Origin: Kribbella amoyensis
GTDB lineage: Bacteria; Actinomycetota; Actinomycetes; Propionibacteriales; Kribbellaceae
Length of the DNA stretch: 64,000 nt
Reading direction: 5' to 3'
NCBI RefSeq assembly: GCF_007828865.1
Contig: NZ_VIVK01000001.1
Coordinates: 2,356,001 to 2,420,000 of the forward strand
Shown here: positions 53,135-61,024 of the stretch, one piece after another
Layout: each line of letters opens with the position of its first letter
How positions within the stretch are numbered: position 1 is the stretch's first letter
The notes under the pieces: model-generated
Told to the model about the DNA's origin: nothing
The model's database searches: none
The model's input: the letters and a program-made list of their open reading frames with translations, nothing else
Program-made: the position numbers and the translations under genes

Positions 53135-53705
53135 GATCCTCAACACCGGGTACACCCGCGGTACCAAAGTGCTCTTCACGATGATCCGGATGTTCTCCGG
53201 TCACCCGGCCCCGGACGCCGCGCGCCTCGTCTTCTACCGCCCGGACTTCTACGGCGACCGCGCCAAGGCCTTCACCCAGGAAGCAATGCGCGGCCCCTCC
53301 GCCTGGCCGGTCGCCGACCGTGAACTGATGGCCGCCTACATCTCCCGGAAGAACAACAACGCCTTTTGCACAGCAGCCCACACCGCCACCGCCACGCGGG
53401 CCGCTTCGGACGCCGCACGCGTCACGGCCGTAATGACCGACTTGGACTCGGCCCCGATCGACGAACCGCTCCGCGCGACCCTTCGACTCCTCGCGAAGCT
53501 GACCCAAGAAGGCACGGTCACCGCCGAGGACGTCAGGGCGGTCCTCGCGACAGGCGCCACCAGCGAACAGGTCGAAGACGCCCTCGCGGTCTGCGCGGCC
53601 TTCAACACGACCAACCGCCTGGCCGACGCGTTCGGCTTCGAGCAACTCAGCCCGGACGGTTTCGAGGCGGGCGCGAAGTACCTGCTCAAACGCGGGTACG
53701 CCTAG
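53124..53705 (+). CDS. Carboxymuconolactone decarboxylase/AhpD-like protein
   Basis: A 193-residue CMD-fold protein beginning MRLEILNTGYTRGTKVLF at ATG 53124. The active-site region reads NNNAFCTAAHTATA. AhpD-type enzymes normally have CxxC followed by His; here only one Cys is present with an appropriately spaced His, so peroxidase activity by the usual dithiol is doubtful. The later half (TVTAEDVRAVLATGATSEQVEDALAVCAAFNTTNRLADAFGF) is typical. The ATG lies inside the preceding gene's last codons. Confidence 0.8.
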   Translation: MRLEILNTGYTRGTKVLFTMIRMFSGHPAPDAARLVFYRPDFYGDRAKAFTQEAMRGPSAWPVADRELMAAYISRKNNNAFCTAAHTATATRAASDAARVTAVMTDLDSAPIDEPLRATLRLLAKLTQEGTVTAEDVRAVLATGATSEQVEDALAVCAAFNTTNRLADAFGFEQLSPDGFEAGAKYLLKRGYA

Positions 53706-53809
53706 CCCTCTTCGGAGGTTCGCGAGGCGATGTCGGATCGCGGCCGCGGTGTTCGTAGCAGGGGTGAGCGGCCGCCAAGAGGAGGCCCACCCTAGGCAAG
53801 GAGAGCACC

Positions 53810-54394
53810 GTGACCGCGATCTACACCTTCGACATCTTCGCCACGCTGGACGGCTTCGGCTCGTACACCGAAGACGGCGACTGGGGCGGGTACTGGGGTA
53901 AGCAGGGTCCGGAGTTCCTCGACCGCCGCCTCGCCCTGTACAGCGAGAAGCAGCGGCTGGTCCTCGGCGGCAACACCTTCCGGCAGTTCGTGGACGCGCT
54001 CGGTCCGTCCGTCGAGGAGGCCAAGGTGGACGACCCGGTGAACCAGCGGATGATGAGCCTGCCGACCACCGTGGTGTCGAGCAGCCTGGAAGGTCCTCTC
54101 GCCTGGTCGAACGCGAAGTTGGAGAGCGACGACGCCGTCGACGTCGTCGCCCGCCTGAAGAAGGAGTCCGACGTACCCCTGCGGTCCAACGGCAGCCTGT
54201 CCCTGAACCGGTCGTTGCTGGCCGCGGGCCTGGTCGACCGGGTCCAGCTGACGATCTTCCCGGTGATCTCGGGCCGGACCGGAGCGGACCCGATCTTCGC
54301 CGGTGCCGAGGACTTCGACCTCGAACTGCTCGAGTCCCGGACCCTCGACGGCCACACCCAGGAGCTGATCTACCGACCCACCCGGCACGCCTGA
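53810..54394 (+). CDS. Dihydrofolate reductase-like (RibD C-terminal) protein
   Basis: A 194-residue reductase-fold protein starting at GTG 53810, with AAGGAGAGCACC before it. RibD_C features are FDIFATLDGFGSYT, RLVLGGNTFRQF, LRSNGSLSLNRSLLAAGLVDRVQLTIFPVISGRTG and the late LLESRTLDG. Members of this stand-alone group use NADPH, but the substrate is usually unknown. It converges on the NOS gene with only 8 nt between stops. Confidence 0.85.
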   Translation: MTAIYTFDIFATLDGFGSYTEDGDWGGYWGKQGPEFLDRRLALYSEKQRLVLGGNTFRQFVDALGPSVEEAKVDDPVNQRMMSLPTTVVSSSLEGPLAWSNAKLESDDAVDVVARLKKESDVPLRSNGSLSLNRSLLAAGLVDRVQLTIFPVISGRTGADPIFAGAEDFDLELLESRTLDGHTQELIYRPTRHA

Positions 54395-54402
54395 GTCCGG
54401 GG

Positions 54403-55623
54403 TCAGCGGAACGCGGGAGGAGCTCCGTGGAGGGCCCGGTGCGCGATCTCGTCGTCGGCGAAGAAGTTCGGCACCAGGTCCTCGGCGTCGTAGTACCGGT
54501 GGAAGACCGGGGTCTGCGAGCCGGACATCGGCGGCACGATCCAGCTCCAGTCGGCCGGACACGAACGGCCGGCCCGCTCCTCCTTCTCCAGGTGGACGAG
54601 GAACCTCCGCGACTCGGTGTGGTGGTCGGTGATGGTGATTTCGTTCGCCTGGAACGAGTGCAGAACGGCCCGGTTGATCTCGACCAGGGCCCGGTCCCGC
54701 CACAGCGTCGCCTCGTCGGAGGTGTCCAGGCCCATCCGCTCCGCGACCTGCGGGACCAGGGCGTACCGGTCGTTGTCGCCCAGGTTGCGGGCGCCGATCT
54801 CGGTCCCCATGTACCACCCGTTGAACGGGGCCGCCGGGTACGAGACGCCGCCGATCTCGAGCCGGTTGTTGCTGATCACCGGGACCGCGTGCCAGCGCAT
54901 CCCCAGCTCGGCGAACCAGGGCAGCTCAGGGTGCTCGAGCGGGACCTCGTGGACCACTGAGCTGGGGACGTCGAACATCCGCGGTCCCTCGTCGACGGTC
55001 TCGACGACGAGGGGGAGGACGTCGAAGGCGCCGGGGTGTTCGGGTGGCGTCCACCCGCGCTTGATCACCTCGGCGGTGAAGGCCCGGTAGCGCGGATCCC
55101 CGATGACGCGGTGACTCGGCTGGTCGTACCCGGCGTACCGGATGAGCTGCTCGTTCCAGATCCTCGGGGCGGGCCGGATCGAGGTCTCGGGGGCGAAGAT
55201 GCTGATCATCGGCCGGATCTTGCCGCCGTTGTGAGCCGCGCGCAGATGGTCGAAGCACTGCTCTGCGACACCAGCGGCGTCGGAGACCGCCCGCAGATCG
55301 CGGACCTGCAGACTGTTCCAGTACAGCCGCCCGATGCACCGGGCGTTGTTGCGCCAGGCGACGCGCGCGCCGAAGGCCAGCTCCGCCGGGGTGTGCCAGT
55401 ACGTCCCGGTCATGTCGATCTCGCGCATCACGGCGGCGATCCGCGGCCGGATCGGCGCAGCTCGCGGGTTCTCGTTGTGGAAGAGCTCGAGGAACTCCTC
55501 GGCCGCGGCCCGGACCTTGTCGAGGTCGGCGCTCCAGAGGGTGCGCTCCGGGCTGGACCTGGTCACCTCACCCGTCGTCGCGACGGGGCAGAGGTTCCTC
55601 GGTTCTTCGTGCTGCGTCTTCAT
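54403..55623 (-). CDS. nos: Nitric oxide synthase oxygenase
   Basis: A 406-residue bacterial NOS that oxidises L-arginine to citrulline and NO. It contains only the haem oxygenase domain, so electrons must come from a separate reductase. The proximal haem ligand is Cys96 in WRNNARCIGRLYW. The substrate-binding Glu275 lies in FNGWYMGTEIGARN, and the TDHHTESRRF and ADWSWIVPPMSGSQTPVFHRY blocks are characteristic of the pterin/dimer region. The N-terminal zinc hook of animal enzymes is absent, as expected. It is the last gene in the row flavohaemoglobin, DivIVA-like, NOS. Confidence 0.96.
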   Translation of the reverse strand: MKTQHEEPRNLCPVATTGEVTRSSPERTLWSADLDKVRAAAEEFLELFHNENPRAAPIRPRIAAVMREIDMTGTYWHTPAELAFGARVAWRNNARCIGRLYWNSLQVRDLRAVSDAAGVAEQCFDHLRAAHNGGKIRPMISIFAPETSIRPAPRIWNEQLIRYAGYDQPSHRVIGDPRYRAFTAEVIKRGWTPPEHPGAFDVLPLVVETVDEGPRMFDVPSSVVHEVPLEHPELPWFAELGMRWHAVPVISNNRLEIGGVSYPAAPFNGWYMGTEIGARNLGDNDRYALVPQVAERMGLDTSDEATLWRDRALVEINRAVLHSFQANEITITDHHTESRRFLVHLEKEERAGRSCPADWSWIVPPMSGSQTPVFHRYYDAEDLVPNFFADDEIAHRALHGAPPAFR

Positions 55624-55771
55624 GTCACTCCTCGGGCGAGTGGTTCCCGGATTCGCCCGAGGACTGGATCGCGACCGCGAGAACCGAGGCCACGACAGGT
55701 CGTGCGCCTGCCTGGAGCCGGGCGGGGCACCAGGTTCGTCGTCCTCCGGTCACCGAGGAGTGCGGATGCGA

Positions 55772-56455
55772 TCAGGCCGAGCCCGAATGCCGCGGGCCAC
55801 TCCCGTTCGGGAACGGCTTCTTCCAGTTGCCCAAGTCGTCCAGCCCCTCCCTGTTCGGCGCCGGGGCGCCCGACCCGCCGGCCAAGGACGCGCCGGCCTG
55901 GGACGGGCCGGCCTGGGACGCGCCGCCGATCCGGTCGACCTCGGTGGCGAAGGAGTCCACGATCGACTGCATCTGTGCCTGGGCGCTCTGCGCGTACGAC
56001 CGAACGTGCTGCCCGGCCGTCTCCATGGCCTCCGCGACGATCTGGCGTTCGTGCGCGCGGGCGTGGTCGATGCGCTCGCGGGCGTCCCGGCTGACGTCCT
56101 GGACCATCTCCTCGGCCACGAGCTGCGCCTGGCTGAACAGCTGGACGATCTGCTCGTTCACGCGGTCGCCGGCCTGCTCGTAGTCCTCCAGCTCTGCCTG
56201 CACGCGCTTCAGCTCCGCCTGTCCACGCTGTACTTCCGCCTGGCCGCGCTGGACCTCCGTCTGGAGCCGGGTGTTCTCCGCCCGGGTTTCGTCGAGCATC
56301 TTCTCCGTGGCCTGCATCTGGTCGGCCAGCAGGTCGAGGTAGTCGTGCACCTGGTCGGCGTCGAGGCCGCGCATCCGCCGCTGGAACGTCTCTTCCCGGA
56401 TCGACGCGGGCGTCTGGTAGCGCGGAGAGTCGTGGCGGCGCTTGCTCTTCGTCAC
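55772..56455 (-). CDS. DivIVA-domain coiled-coil protein
   Basis: A 227-residue protein. Residues 15-45 match the DivIVA front (PASIREETFQRRMRGLDADQVHDYLDLLADQM). A coiled coil follows with three imperfect 7-residue repeats (EVQRGQAEVQRGQAELKRVQAEL), a second helical part (QAQLVAEEMVQDVSRDARERI) and an Ala/Gly/Ser-rich tail. GTG 56455 overlaps the flavohaemoglobin stop by 4 nt (GTGA) and has AGGAGA before it. DivIVA-type proteins mark curved or polar membranes, so it may localise the flanking enzymes, though this is inference. Confidence 0.87.
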   Translation of the reverse strand: MTKSKRRHDSPRYQTPASIREETFQRRMRGLDADQVHDYLDLLADQMQATEKMLDETRAENTRLQTEVQRGQAEVQRGQAELKRVQAELEDYEQAGDRVNEQIVQLFSQAQLVAEEMVQDVSRDARERIDHARAHERQIVAEAMETAGQHVRSYAQSAQAQMQSIVDSFATEVDRIGGASQAGPSQAGASLAGGSGAPAPNREGLDDLGNWKKPFPNGSGPRHSGSA

Positions 56456-57627
56456 TGGATGTCTCCTGACCTGGTCAGTTCCGGCTGGGCGGTGTGATCG
56501 TCCGCAGCCGCGTAGTAGAAGTGCTCGTACTGGATCTGCTCGGTCGGCAGACCGGCGGCGGACAACCGCTCCAGCGTGTGCGCGACCATCTGAGGGCCGC
56601 CGCAGACCATCGCCATCCGGCCGTGCAGGTCCTGCCGGGCCGCGATCGTGCCGACCTTCCCGCGCTTCCCCGGATAGGACGGGTCGTCCGACACGACCTC
56701 CGTGTAGTCGAACCACGGCCGCGTCTGGGCCAGTTCCCGGAGCCGGGGACGGTCGTAGAGATGCCACGCCATCCGAACGCCGTGCAGCAGATGGACCCGC
56801 GGCGCCGTCTGCGTCCGCCGCCACTCGTTGTCGATCTGCTCGAGCACAGCGAGGAGGGGCGCCAGACCGGTCCCGCCGGCGACCATCAGCAGGTCCCGGA
56901 CATCACCCGGTCGCCGGGTCAGCCGATCGCCGACCGGAGCCCCCAGCTTCACCATGTCGCCGACCTTGAGGGACCGCACCACGGTCGGGCTCACCTGGCC
57001 ACCGTCGATCTGCTGAATATGCAGGTCGATCGTGCCGTCCCGGCGGGGGGCGTTGGCCGGGCTGAAGTACCGCCACAGCCGCGGACGTTGCGGAATCTCC
57101 ATCGACAGCGACTGACCGGGGACGAACTGCAACCCGTGCCGGGGCTGGACCGTCAGCAGGGTGAGGTCCATGGTCCGCCGCTCGACCGCGACCACTTCGG
57201 CGTCCCACCAGTCCGGGCTGGACTCCGAAGAGCCCTCCGCCGCCTCGACCATGATCCGCGCGATCACCTGGTAGGCCGCGGTCCATTGCGCGGCGAGATC
57301 CTCGTCCCACTCGGGCCCGAGGAAGTGTTTCAGGGTCGCGCAGAGCGAGGCACCGACCGCGTTGTAGTGCTCCGCGACGACGGCGTACTTGCGGTGGTCA
57401 CGACCGAGGTGTTGCAGGAAGCTCGCGTCGTTCTCGATCTGGCCGGCATGACTGACGATCCGGCCGAGCGCGCTGACGAACTTGTCCCGCTGGTTCGACA
57501 TCGACAGCGGGAACAGCGACCGCACCTCGGGGTACGACACGAACAGATGCGAGTAGAAGTACAGCGGTACCTGTTCTCCGTGCCTCGTCACCTGATCCCA
57601 GCTGTGCTGCAGGGCGTTTGCATCCAT
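56452..57627 (-). CDS. Flavohaemoglobin (globin plus FAD/NAD reductase)
   Basis: A 391-residue flavohaemoprotein. The globin domain (residues 1-130) has a B10-type Tyr in LYFYSHLF and proximal His78 in GRDHRKYAVVAEHYNAVG. The reductase part follows with an FAD segment RLWRYFSPANAP (RYFS rather than the RxYS of E. coli Hmp), VRSLKVGDMVKLGAPVG, the NAD motif VAGGTGLAPLLAVLEQI and the end YEHFYYA. Hmp-like proteins turn NO into nitrate. Placement upstream of NOS suggests protection from self-made NO, or electron supply to the reductase-less NOS. Confidence 0.9.
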   Translation of the reverse strand: MDANALQHSWDQVTRHGEQVPLYFYSHLFVSYPEVRSLFPLSMSNQRDKFVSALGRIVSHAGQIENDASFLQHLGRDHRKYAVVAEHYNAVGASLCATLKHFLGPEWDEDLAAQWTAAYQVIARIMVEAAEGSSESSPDWWDAEVVAVERRTMDLTLLTVQPRHGLQFVPGQSLSMEIPQRPRLWRYFSPANAPRRDGTIDLHIQQIDGGQVSPTVVRSLKVGDMVKLGAPVGDRLTRRPGDVRDLLMVAGGTGLAPLLAVLEQIDNEWRRTQTAPRVHLLHGVRMAWHLYDRPRLRELAQTRPWFDYTEVVSDDPSYPGKRGKVGTIAARQDLHGRMAMVCGGPQMVAHTLERLSAAGLPTEQIQYEHFYYAAADDHTAQPELTRSGDIQ

Positions 57628-57787
57628 CGCGATTCGCTATCCGTCCCGAAAAGGTAGCTCCTCGGACGGAACGGGCGGCCTCTCAGTGGGCACCAACTGC
57701 TGCCAATAACAGGCAGCCTTTACTGACGGGTACTGCATTGACAAGGGTGCCCTCCAAGATCAGTCCCCGAGTCTGTTCCAGTTTTCC

Positions 57788-57816
57788 GTCTGACTTCCGT
57801 CCTACTGTCTGACTTC
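57788..57816. repeat. Ten-base direct repeat upstream of flavohaemoglobin
   Basis: GTCTGACTTC occurs at 57788-57797 and 57807-57816, a 19-nt period or about two helical turns. It lies about 165-190 nt upstream of the flavohaemoglobin start. A tandem activator or repressor site is the likely explanation. Confidence 0.6.
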
Positions 57817-57869
57817 GCCAACCTACCCTCGGCCCACAAGGCCGAAACCGCCCGAACACCGACGAAGTG

Positions 57870-57883
57870 TGAGTGATCACTCA
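57870..57883. promoter_or_regulatory. Perfect 14-bp palindrome
   Basis: TGAGTGATCACTCA is perfectly self-complementary and lies about 245 nt upstream of the flavohaemoglobin gene. Odd perfect palindromes of this kind are typical dimeric regulator sites; the regulator is not encoded nearby. Confidence 0.5.
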
Positions 57884-57943
57884 ACAGTTCACCGTTCGCA
57901 AGCTAATCAGCACTGTGCGTGGTGTTCCGGAAAACTCGGCCGG

Positions 57944-58051
57944 TCAGGTGCCGACACCGTCATCGGTGGACGCGTCCGCCATCGAGTACAGCGGTCTGTG
58001 CCAGAACCCCAGCAGCTGTTCGGTGTTCAGATCGTGCCAGGCCTCTGTCAA
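57944..58051 (-). CDS. Possible 35-residue peptide or gene remnant
   Basis: A TTG at 58051, preceded by AGGTCGGGG, opens a 35-codon frame encoding TEAWHDLNTEQLLGFWH and ending STDDGVGT. Codon third positions are strongly G/C (about 29 of 34), unlike the surrounding shadows. It may be a real short peptide, or the C-terminal remnant of a decayed gene, since the upstream frame is Arg/Pro-rich. No homologue is known to me. Confidence 0.25.
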   Translation of the reverse strand: MTEAWHDLNTEQLLGFWHRPLYSMADASTDDGVGT

Positions 58052-58221
58052 GCCCCGACCTGTCGGGTGTGCGCCCGGAGGAGGCTGGGAAATACCACCT
58101 CGACGCGCAATTCGCTGCCCGCACCTCGCCCGTAGCGGCGACATCCGCCAACGCGCCATTCCCGGCTCTGCTCGATATCATTGGTCTTTCCGTGAAGAAC
58201 GCCCAGGGCCGAAGGTGATGC

Positions 58222-58437
58222 ATGGAAACGTGCCGGAAATGCGGACGCTCCAAAGAGGGTGATTTCTGCGGGTACTGCTGGGGACGTGAAGCAGGCGAAG
58301 CTTTTCACCGCGGCGGTATCGAAGAAGTCGAGAAAATGAACAAGAACAAGAACTCGGGAGGCGGCGGCTGCATGATCCTCCTCCTGTCCGGAGCCGCACT
58401 ACCACTCGCAGCAGAAATAGTCCACAGAATGATTTGA
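58222..58437 (+). CDS. Small zinc-ribbon membrane protein
   Basis: A 71-residue frame from ATG 58222, with GAAGGTG just upstream. The front METCRKCGRSKEGDFCGYCWG has two CxxC knuckles (Cys4/Cys7 and Cys16/Cys19) of a zinc ribbon. A basic linker with KMNKNKNSGGGG leads into one hydrophobic helix (MILLLSGAALPLAAEIV). Codon use is less GC-biased than the neighbours, so it might be acquired. A regulatory or membrane-adaptor role is conjectural. A hairpin terminator follows. Confidence 0.62.
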   Translation: METCRKCGRSKEGDFCGYCWGREAGEAFHRGGIEEVEKMNKNKNSGGGGCMILLLSGAALPLAAEIVHRMI

Positions 58438-58449
58438 GCCTGGCATCGG

Positions 58450-58477
58450 GGCCCTCGGTGGTAGAGCGCCGAGGGCC
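58450..58477. terminator. Terminator after the small zinc-ribbon gene
   Basis: A perfect 9-bp stem (GGCCCTCGG at 58450-58458 with CCGAGGGCC at 58469-58477) and a 10-nt loop follow the stop at 58437. Confidence 0.7.
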
Positions 58478-58509
58478 TCGTACCTCACGCTGAGCTAACC
58501 TCCCGTTGC

Positions 58510-59154
58510 ATGTCGTCGGAGGAGGTCCGCAGCAGGTTGACCGCGCTGGTCGAGGCCCGTGATCGGTGGTTGGAAGAGACAATCCCGACGGTGGAGGCGA
58601 AAGCCGTTTGGCTGATCGGCTCGCACGGTGAGGGACGTGGCGATGCCTGGAGCGATCTGGACCTCCTGGTCGTCGAAGGACGGTGCCTACTGGACGACGC
58701 GTTGCTCACCATCGAGCTGCCCGACAACGGGCCGGCCGGCGGCGGGTACGTCGGCGCGATGTACGACGTGAACGGTCTGCCGCTGTGGGTCGACTGGTAC
58801 GAGTGGCCGTCGGCGGCGCCAATCCCTACAGGGTCAAGGCTTCTCGCTGGTTCGGGGACCATGGGGAGCCTGAATCTGGGCGACACCCTCGACCTCGTCG
58901 GCAGGGGAGTACCTGGACCGGCTCCCGACCCCGAAACCTTCGCCCTCGCGATGCTCCCGCTGGCCGCGAAGTTCATCGCACGCGGCGACGCGGACAAGGC
59001 GACCGCGATGGCAACCATGCTGGGCACAACGCCCACTGTGGAGGGTCTGCGCACCGCACTCCCACGCATCGGAACCCACGAGACAGCCCGCGCTTGTGTG
59101 ACTCGCTACCTGGATCTCGTTCGAGCTCACGAGAACGAGGGCACGGAGAAGTAA
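58510..59154 (+). CDS. Nucleotidyltransferase-domain protein
   Basis: A 214-residue protein with the polymerase-beta-type nucleotidyltransferase motif GSHGEGRGDAWSDLDLLV (residues about 37-54), which binds metal with the paired Asp residues. It continues with VDWYEWPSAAP, a third acidic strand, and a helical C-terminal half (FALAMLPLAAKFIARGDADKA). ATG 58510 places the motif at the normal distance. The family includes antibiotic adenylyltransferases and MNT-like antitoxins; no HEPN partner lies nearby, so it stands alone. The substrate is unknown. Confidence 0.85.
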   Translation: MSSEEVRSRLTALVEARDRWLEETIPTVEAKAVWLIGSHGEGRGDAWSDLDLLVVEGRCLLDDALLTIELPDNGPAGGGYVGAMYDVNGLPLWVDWYEWPSAAPIPTGSRLLAGSGTMGSLNLGDTLDLVGRGVPGPAPDPETFALAMLPLAAKFIARGDADKATAMATMLGTTPTVEGLRTALPRIGTHETARACVTRYLDLVRAHENEGTEK

Positions 59155-59226
59155 TGACGAACTGGTCATCAACTTCGGCTCGAGCCAAGCCGCAGCGTCC
59201 TCCCCGCTCACGGCCGACCCAGCCGG

Positions 59227-59709
59227 CTAGTGGTGCGGCGCGAAGTAGTTGCCGAGCATCTCGGTCGGCCACGACGGTTGGTGGACAGCACCGCGAGCCC
59301 CGAACTCGGCGAACCACGGCTTGATGTCGAGAACCGGAGTCCCGTCAACGGCGTCCAGATCCTCGACAAGTAGATCCAGCCCATCGACCTCGAGCAGACG
59401 ACAACGGGATACGCCCAGCCAGTTGAGCCGGCGCATGTTCCGATGACCGAAGGTCCCCACCTCGGGCCACTCGGGATTGTCCCGCGCCCGTCGAGCACCG
59501 AGGTGCAGATCGGTCTTGTCGGTCAGATGAAAGTGGAAGACGACCTCAAGGTGTGAGAACTCGTCGAGACCTTTGGTGGATTCACTGTCGAAGAGAGCGC
59601 TGTCGATCCGGATGATCGAGCGCGTGCCACCCCAGTAGTCATCGGTGGGCTCAATCCGCCCGCCGACGACGTGAGCGACAGGCTGCAGAGAGATCGACTG
59701 GTCAGTCAT
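59227..59709 (-). CDS. TsaA-domain (TrmO-like) SAM-dependent methyltransferase
   Basis: A 160-residue protein of the UPF0066/TsaA fold starting MTDQSISLQPVAHVVGG at ATG 59709, with AAGGGA before it. It shows the FSHLEVVFHFHLTDK strand, WPEVGTFGHRNMRRLNWLGVSRCRLLEVDGL and VLDIKPWFAEFG blocks. E. coli TrmO methylates a modified A37 of tRNA-Thr with SAM. This protein lacks TrmO's C-terminal region, so its substrate may differ. Confidence 0.85.
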   Translation of the reverse strand: MTDQSISLQPVAHVVGGRIEPTDDYWGGTRSIIRIDSALFDSESTKGLDEFSHLEVVFHFHLTDKTDLHLGARRARDNPEWPEVGTFGHRNMRRLNWLGVSRCRLLEVDGLDLLVEDLDAVDGTPVLDIKPWFAEFGARGAVHQPSWPTEMLGNYFAPHH

Positions 59710-59866
59710 CGTTTCCCTTGTGAGTAAGGCGCCGTCAACGATCGAAGTACCTCGCTTGGCCGGCGTGGCGGCTCGGTGCCGTGCAGGCGAGTGTGGCATC
59801 AGTCAGGTGGTTCCGACGACTTCGCTCGGGCAGGCTCGACGCCTGATCCGCCGTAGTCTGCGACGT

Positions 59867-60367
59867 ATGAGCTTCACGGCACCCGGCGAACGGCAGCAGT
59901 TGAATCGCGTGGCCGACGAGCGCGAGACACTCACCCAACAACTCGACTTCCACCGAGCGACCCTCCTGCACAAGCTGGACGGCCTCGACGACGAACAACT
60001 GCGCCGGCCGATGACCGCATCCGGGCTGAGTTTGCTCGGCCTGGTGAAACACCTGGCCGGTACCGAACAGGGCTGGTTCCTGAAGATCTTCGGGGGAAGC
60101 GACGAGCCAGATCTGTTCGACCCGGACACAGAGTTCCAGGTCAGGCCGGAGGAGACCGCGGACGAGCTGGTCGAGGCGTACCTGCGCACCTGCGACCGAG
60201 CGCGCGAGGTCGTGGCGGCAGGAGCCCTCGACGACGTCGTCACCACACCCTGGGGCGCGCCGGTCAACCTCCGCGCAATCCTCGCCCACCTGATCCAAGA
60301 GACCGCCCGCCACAACGGCCACGCCGACATCATCCGAGAAGCCCTCGACGGCACCACCGGCGATTGA
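59867..60367 (+). CDS. DinB/DUF664 family protein
   Basis: A 166-residue four-helix protein beginning MSFTAPGERQQLNRVADERETL at ATG 59867; the longer frame upstream lacks family similarity. Metal-ligand His residues are expected in LVKHLAGTEQGWF and HLIQETARHNGHADIIRE, the usual DinB positions. Members of this mycothiol/bacillithiol-linked superfamily are often thiol transferases, but specificity is unknown. It is divergent from the TsaA gene. Confidence 0.86.
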   Translation: MSFTAPGERQQLNRVADERETLTQQLDFHRATLLHKLDGLDDEQLRRPMTASGLSLLGLVKHLAGTEQGWFLKIFGGSDEPDLFDPDTEFQVRPEETADELVEAYLRTCDRAREVVAAGALDDVVTTPWGAPVNLRAILAHLIQETARHNGHADIIREALDGTTGD

Positions 60368-60466
60368 CACGTAGCAAGTCGCCAGCGGTCGACGTTGCTG
60401 GATCAGTCGCTGGACCAGCAAGAGAAACGGAGGATCTCAGAGTGAGAATCCGCCGGGGGAGAAGTG

Positions 60467-60539
60467 TGGTCAGGGGCGGTCTCGAACCGCCGACCTTCCG
60501 CTTTTCAGGCGGACGCTCTACCAGCTGAGCTACCTGACC
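60467..60539 (-). tRNA. tRNA-Phe (GAA)
   Basis: Read on the minus strand, the acceptor arms GGTCAGG and CCTGACC pair fully. The anticodon loop CTGAAAA within the stem TCCGC/GCGGA gives GAA, and the T-loop has TTCGAGA. The length is 73 nt with discriminator A; CCA is not encoded. Confidence 0.95.
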
Positions 60540-60590
60540 TCGGAAAACGATGGCGGCGGAGTGTTTTCACACCCGCCGCCGTTCTCCTGG

Positions 60591-60664
60591 CGACCCAGAC
60601 GGGACTCGAACCCGCGACCTCCGCCGTGACAGGGCGGCACGCTAACCAACTGCGCCACTGGGCC
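60591..60664 (-). tRNA. tRNA-Asp (GTC)
   Basis: On the minus strand GGCCCAG pairs with CTGGGTC (one G-U). The anticodon loop CTGTCAC in stem CCGCC/GGCGG gives GTC, and the T-loop TTCGAGT is canonical. It is 74 nt and ends with discriminator G. Confidence 0.95.
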
Positions 60665-60722
60665 AGGATGCTCGTCGATGGTACACCATCTCCGAACCTG
60701 TCTTGCACCGGTCTTTCGACCG

Positions 60723-60795
60723 TATCCCCAACGGGATTCGAACCCGCGTTACCGCCTTGAAAGGGCAGCGTCCTAGGCCACTAGACGATGGGGAC
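60723..60795 (-). tRNA. tRNA-Glu (TTC)
   Basis: On the minus strand the acceptor GTCCCCA pairs with TGGGGAT (first pair G-U). The anticodon loop CTTTCAA gives TTC in stem CTGCC/GGCGG, and the T-loop is TTCGAAT. It is the first of three tRNAs (Glu, Asp, Phe) transcribed in that order. Confidence 0.94.
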
Positions 60796-61024
60796 TCGGA
60801 CCCGCGGGAGCCGAAGCTCCAGGGACAGCCGTAAGCATAGAGGGTTCCGGCCCAGGGTCCAAAACGAGTTCCTCGGCAGGCAGAAATCGCTCCCGGCGGC
60901 GGCGCCGGAACCGGCCGGACGAGCGCCGATCCGAGCACCGGATCCGCCTAGGACCAGGCGGGAGCGCATTGGGTGGAAGGTCGCGATGGCTGGGGCTTGT
61001 GGGGCGGATCACTAGGCTGGTGGC

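Larger units (their letters stand above)
57628..58221. other. Intergenic control region upstream of flavohaemoglobin
   Basis: This 594-nt gap is AT-richer than the coding DNA. From left to right it contains GCTGCC/GGCAGC inverted arms (57699-57704, 57712-57717), the GTCTGACTTC direct repeat (57788-57816), the palindrome at 57870-57883 and a short minus-strand frame at 57944-58051. Overlapping frames on both strands have no convincing homology. Confidence 0.5.

Noticed and set aside
57873..58262. 129-codon plus-strand frame upstream of the zinc-ribbon gene
   Set aside because: Mixed codon use, overlaps the palindrome and has no recognisable domain or ribosome site.
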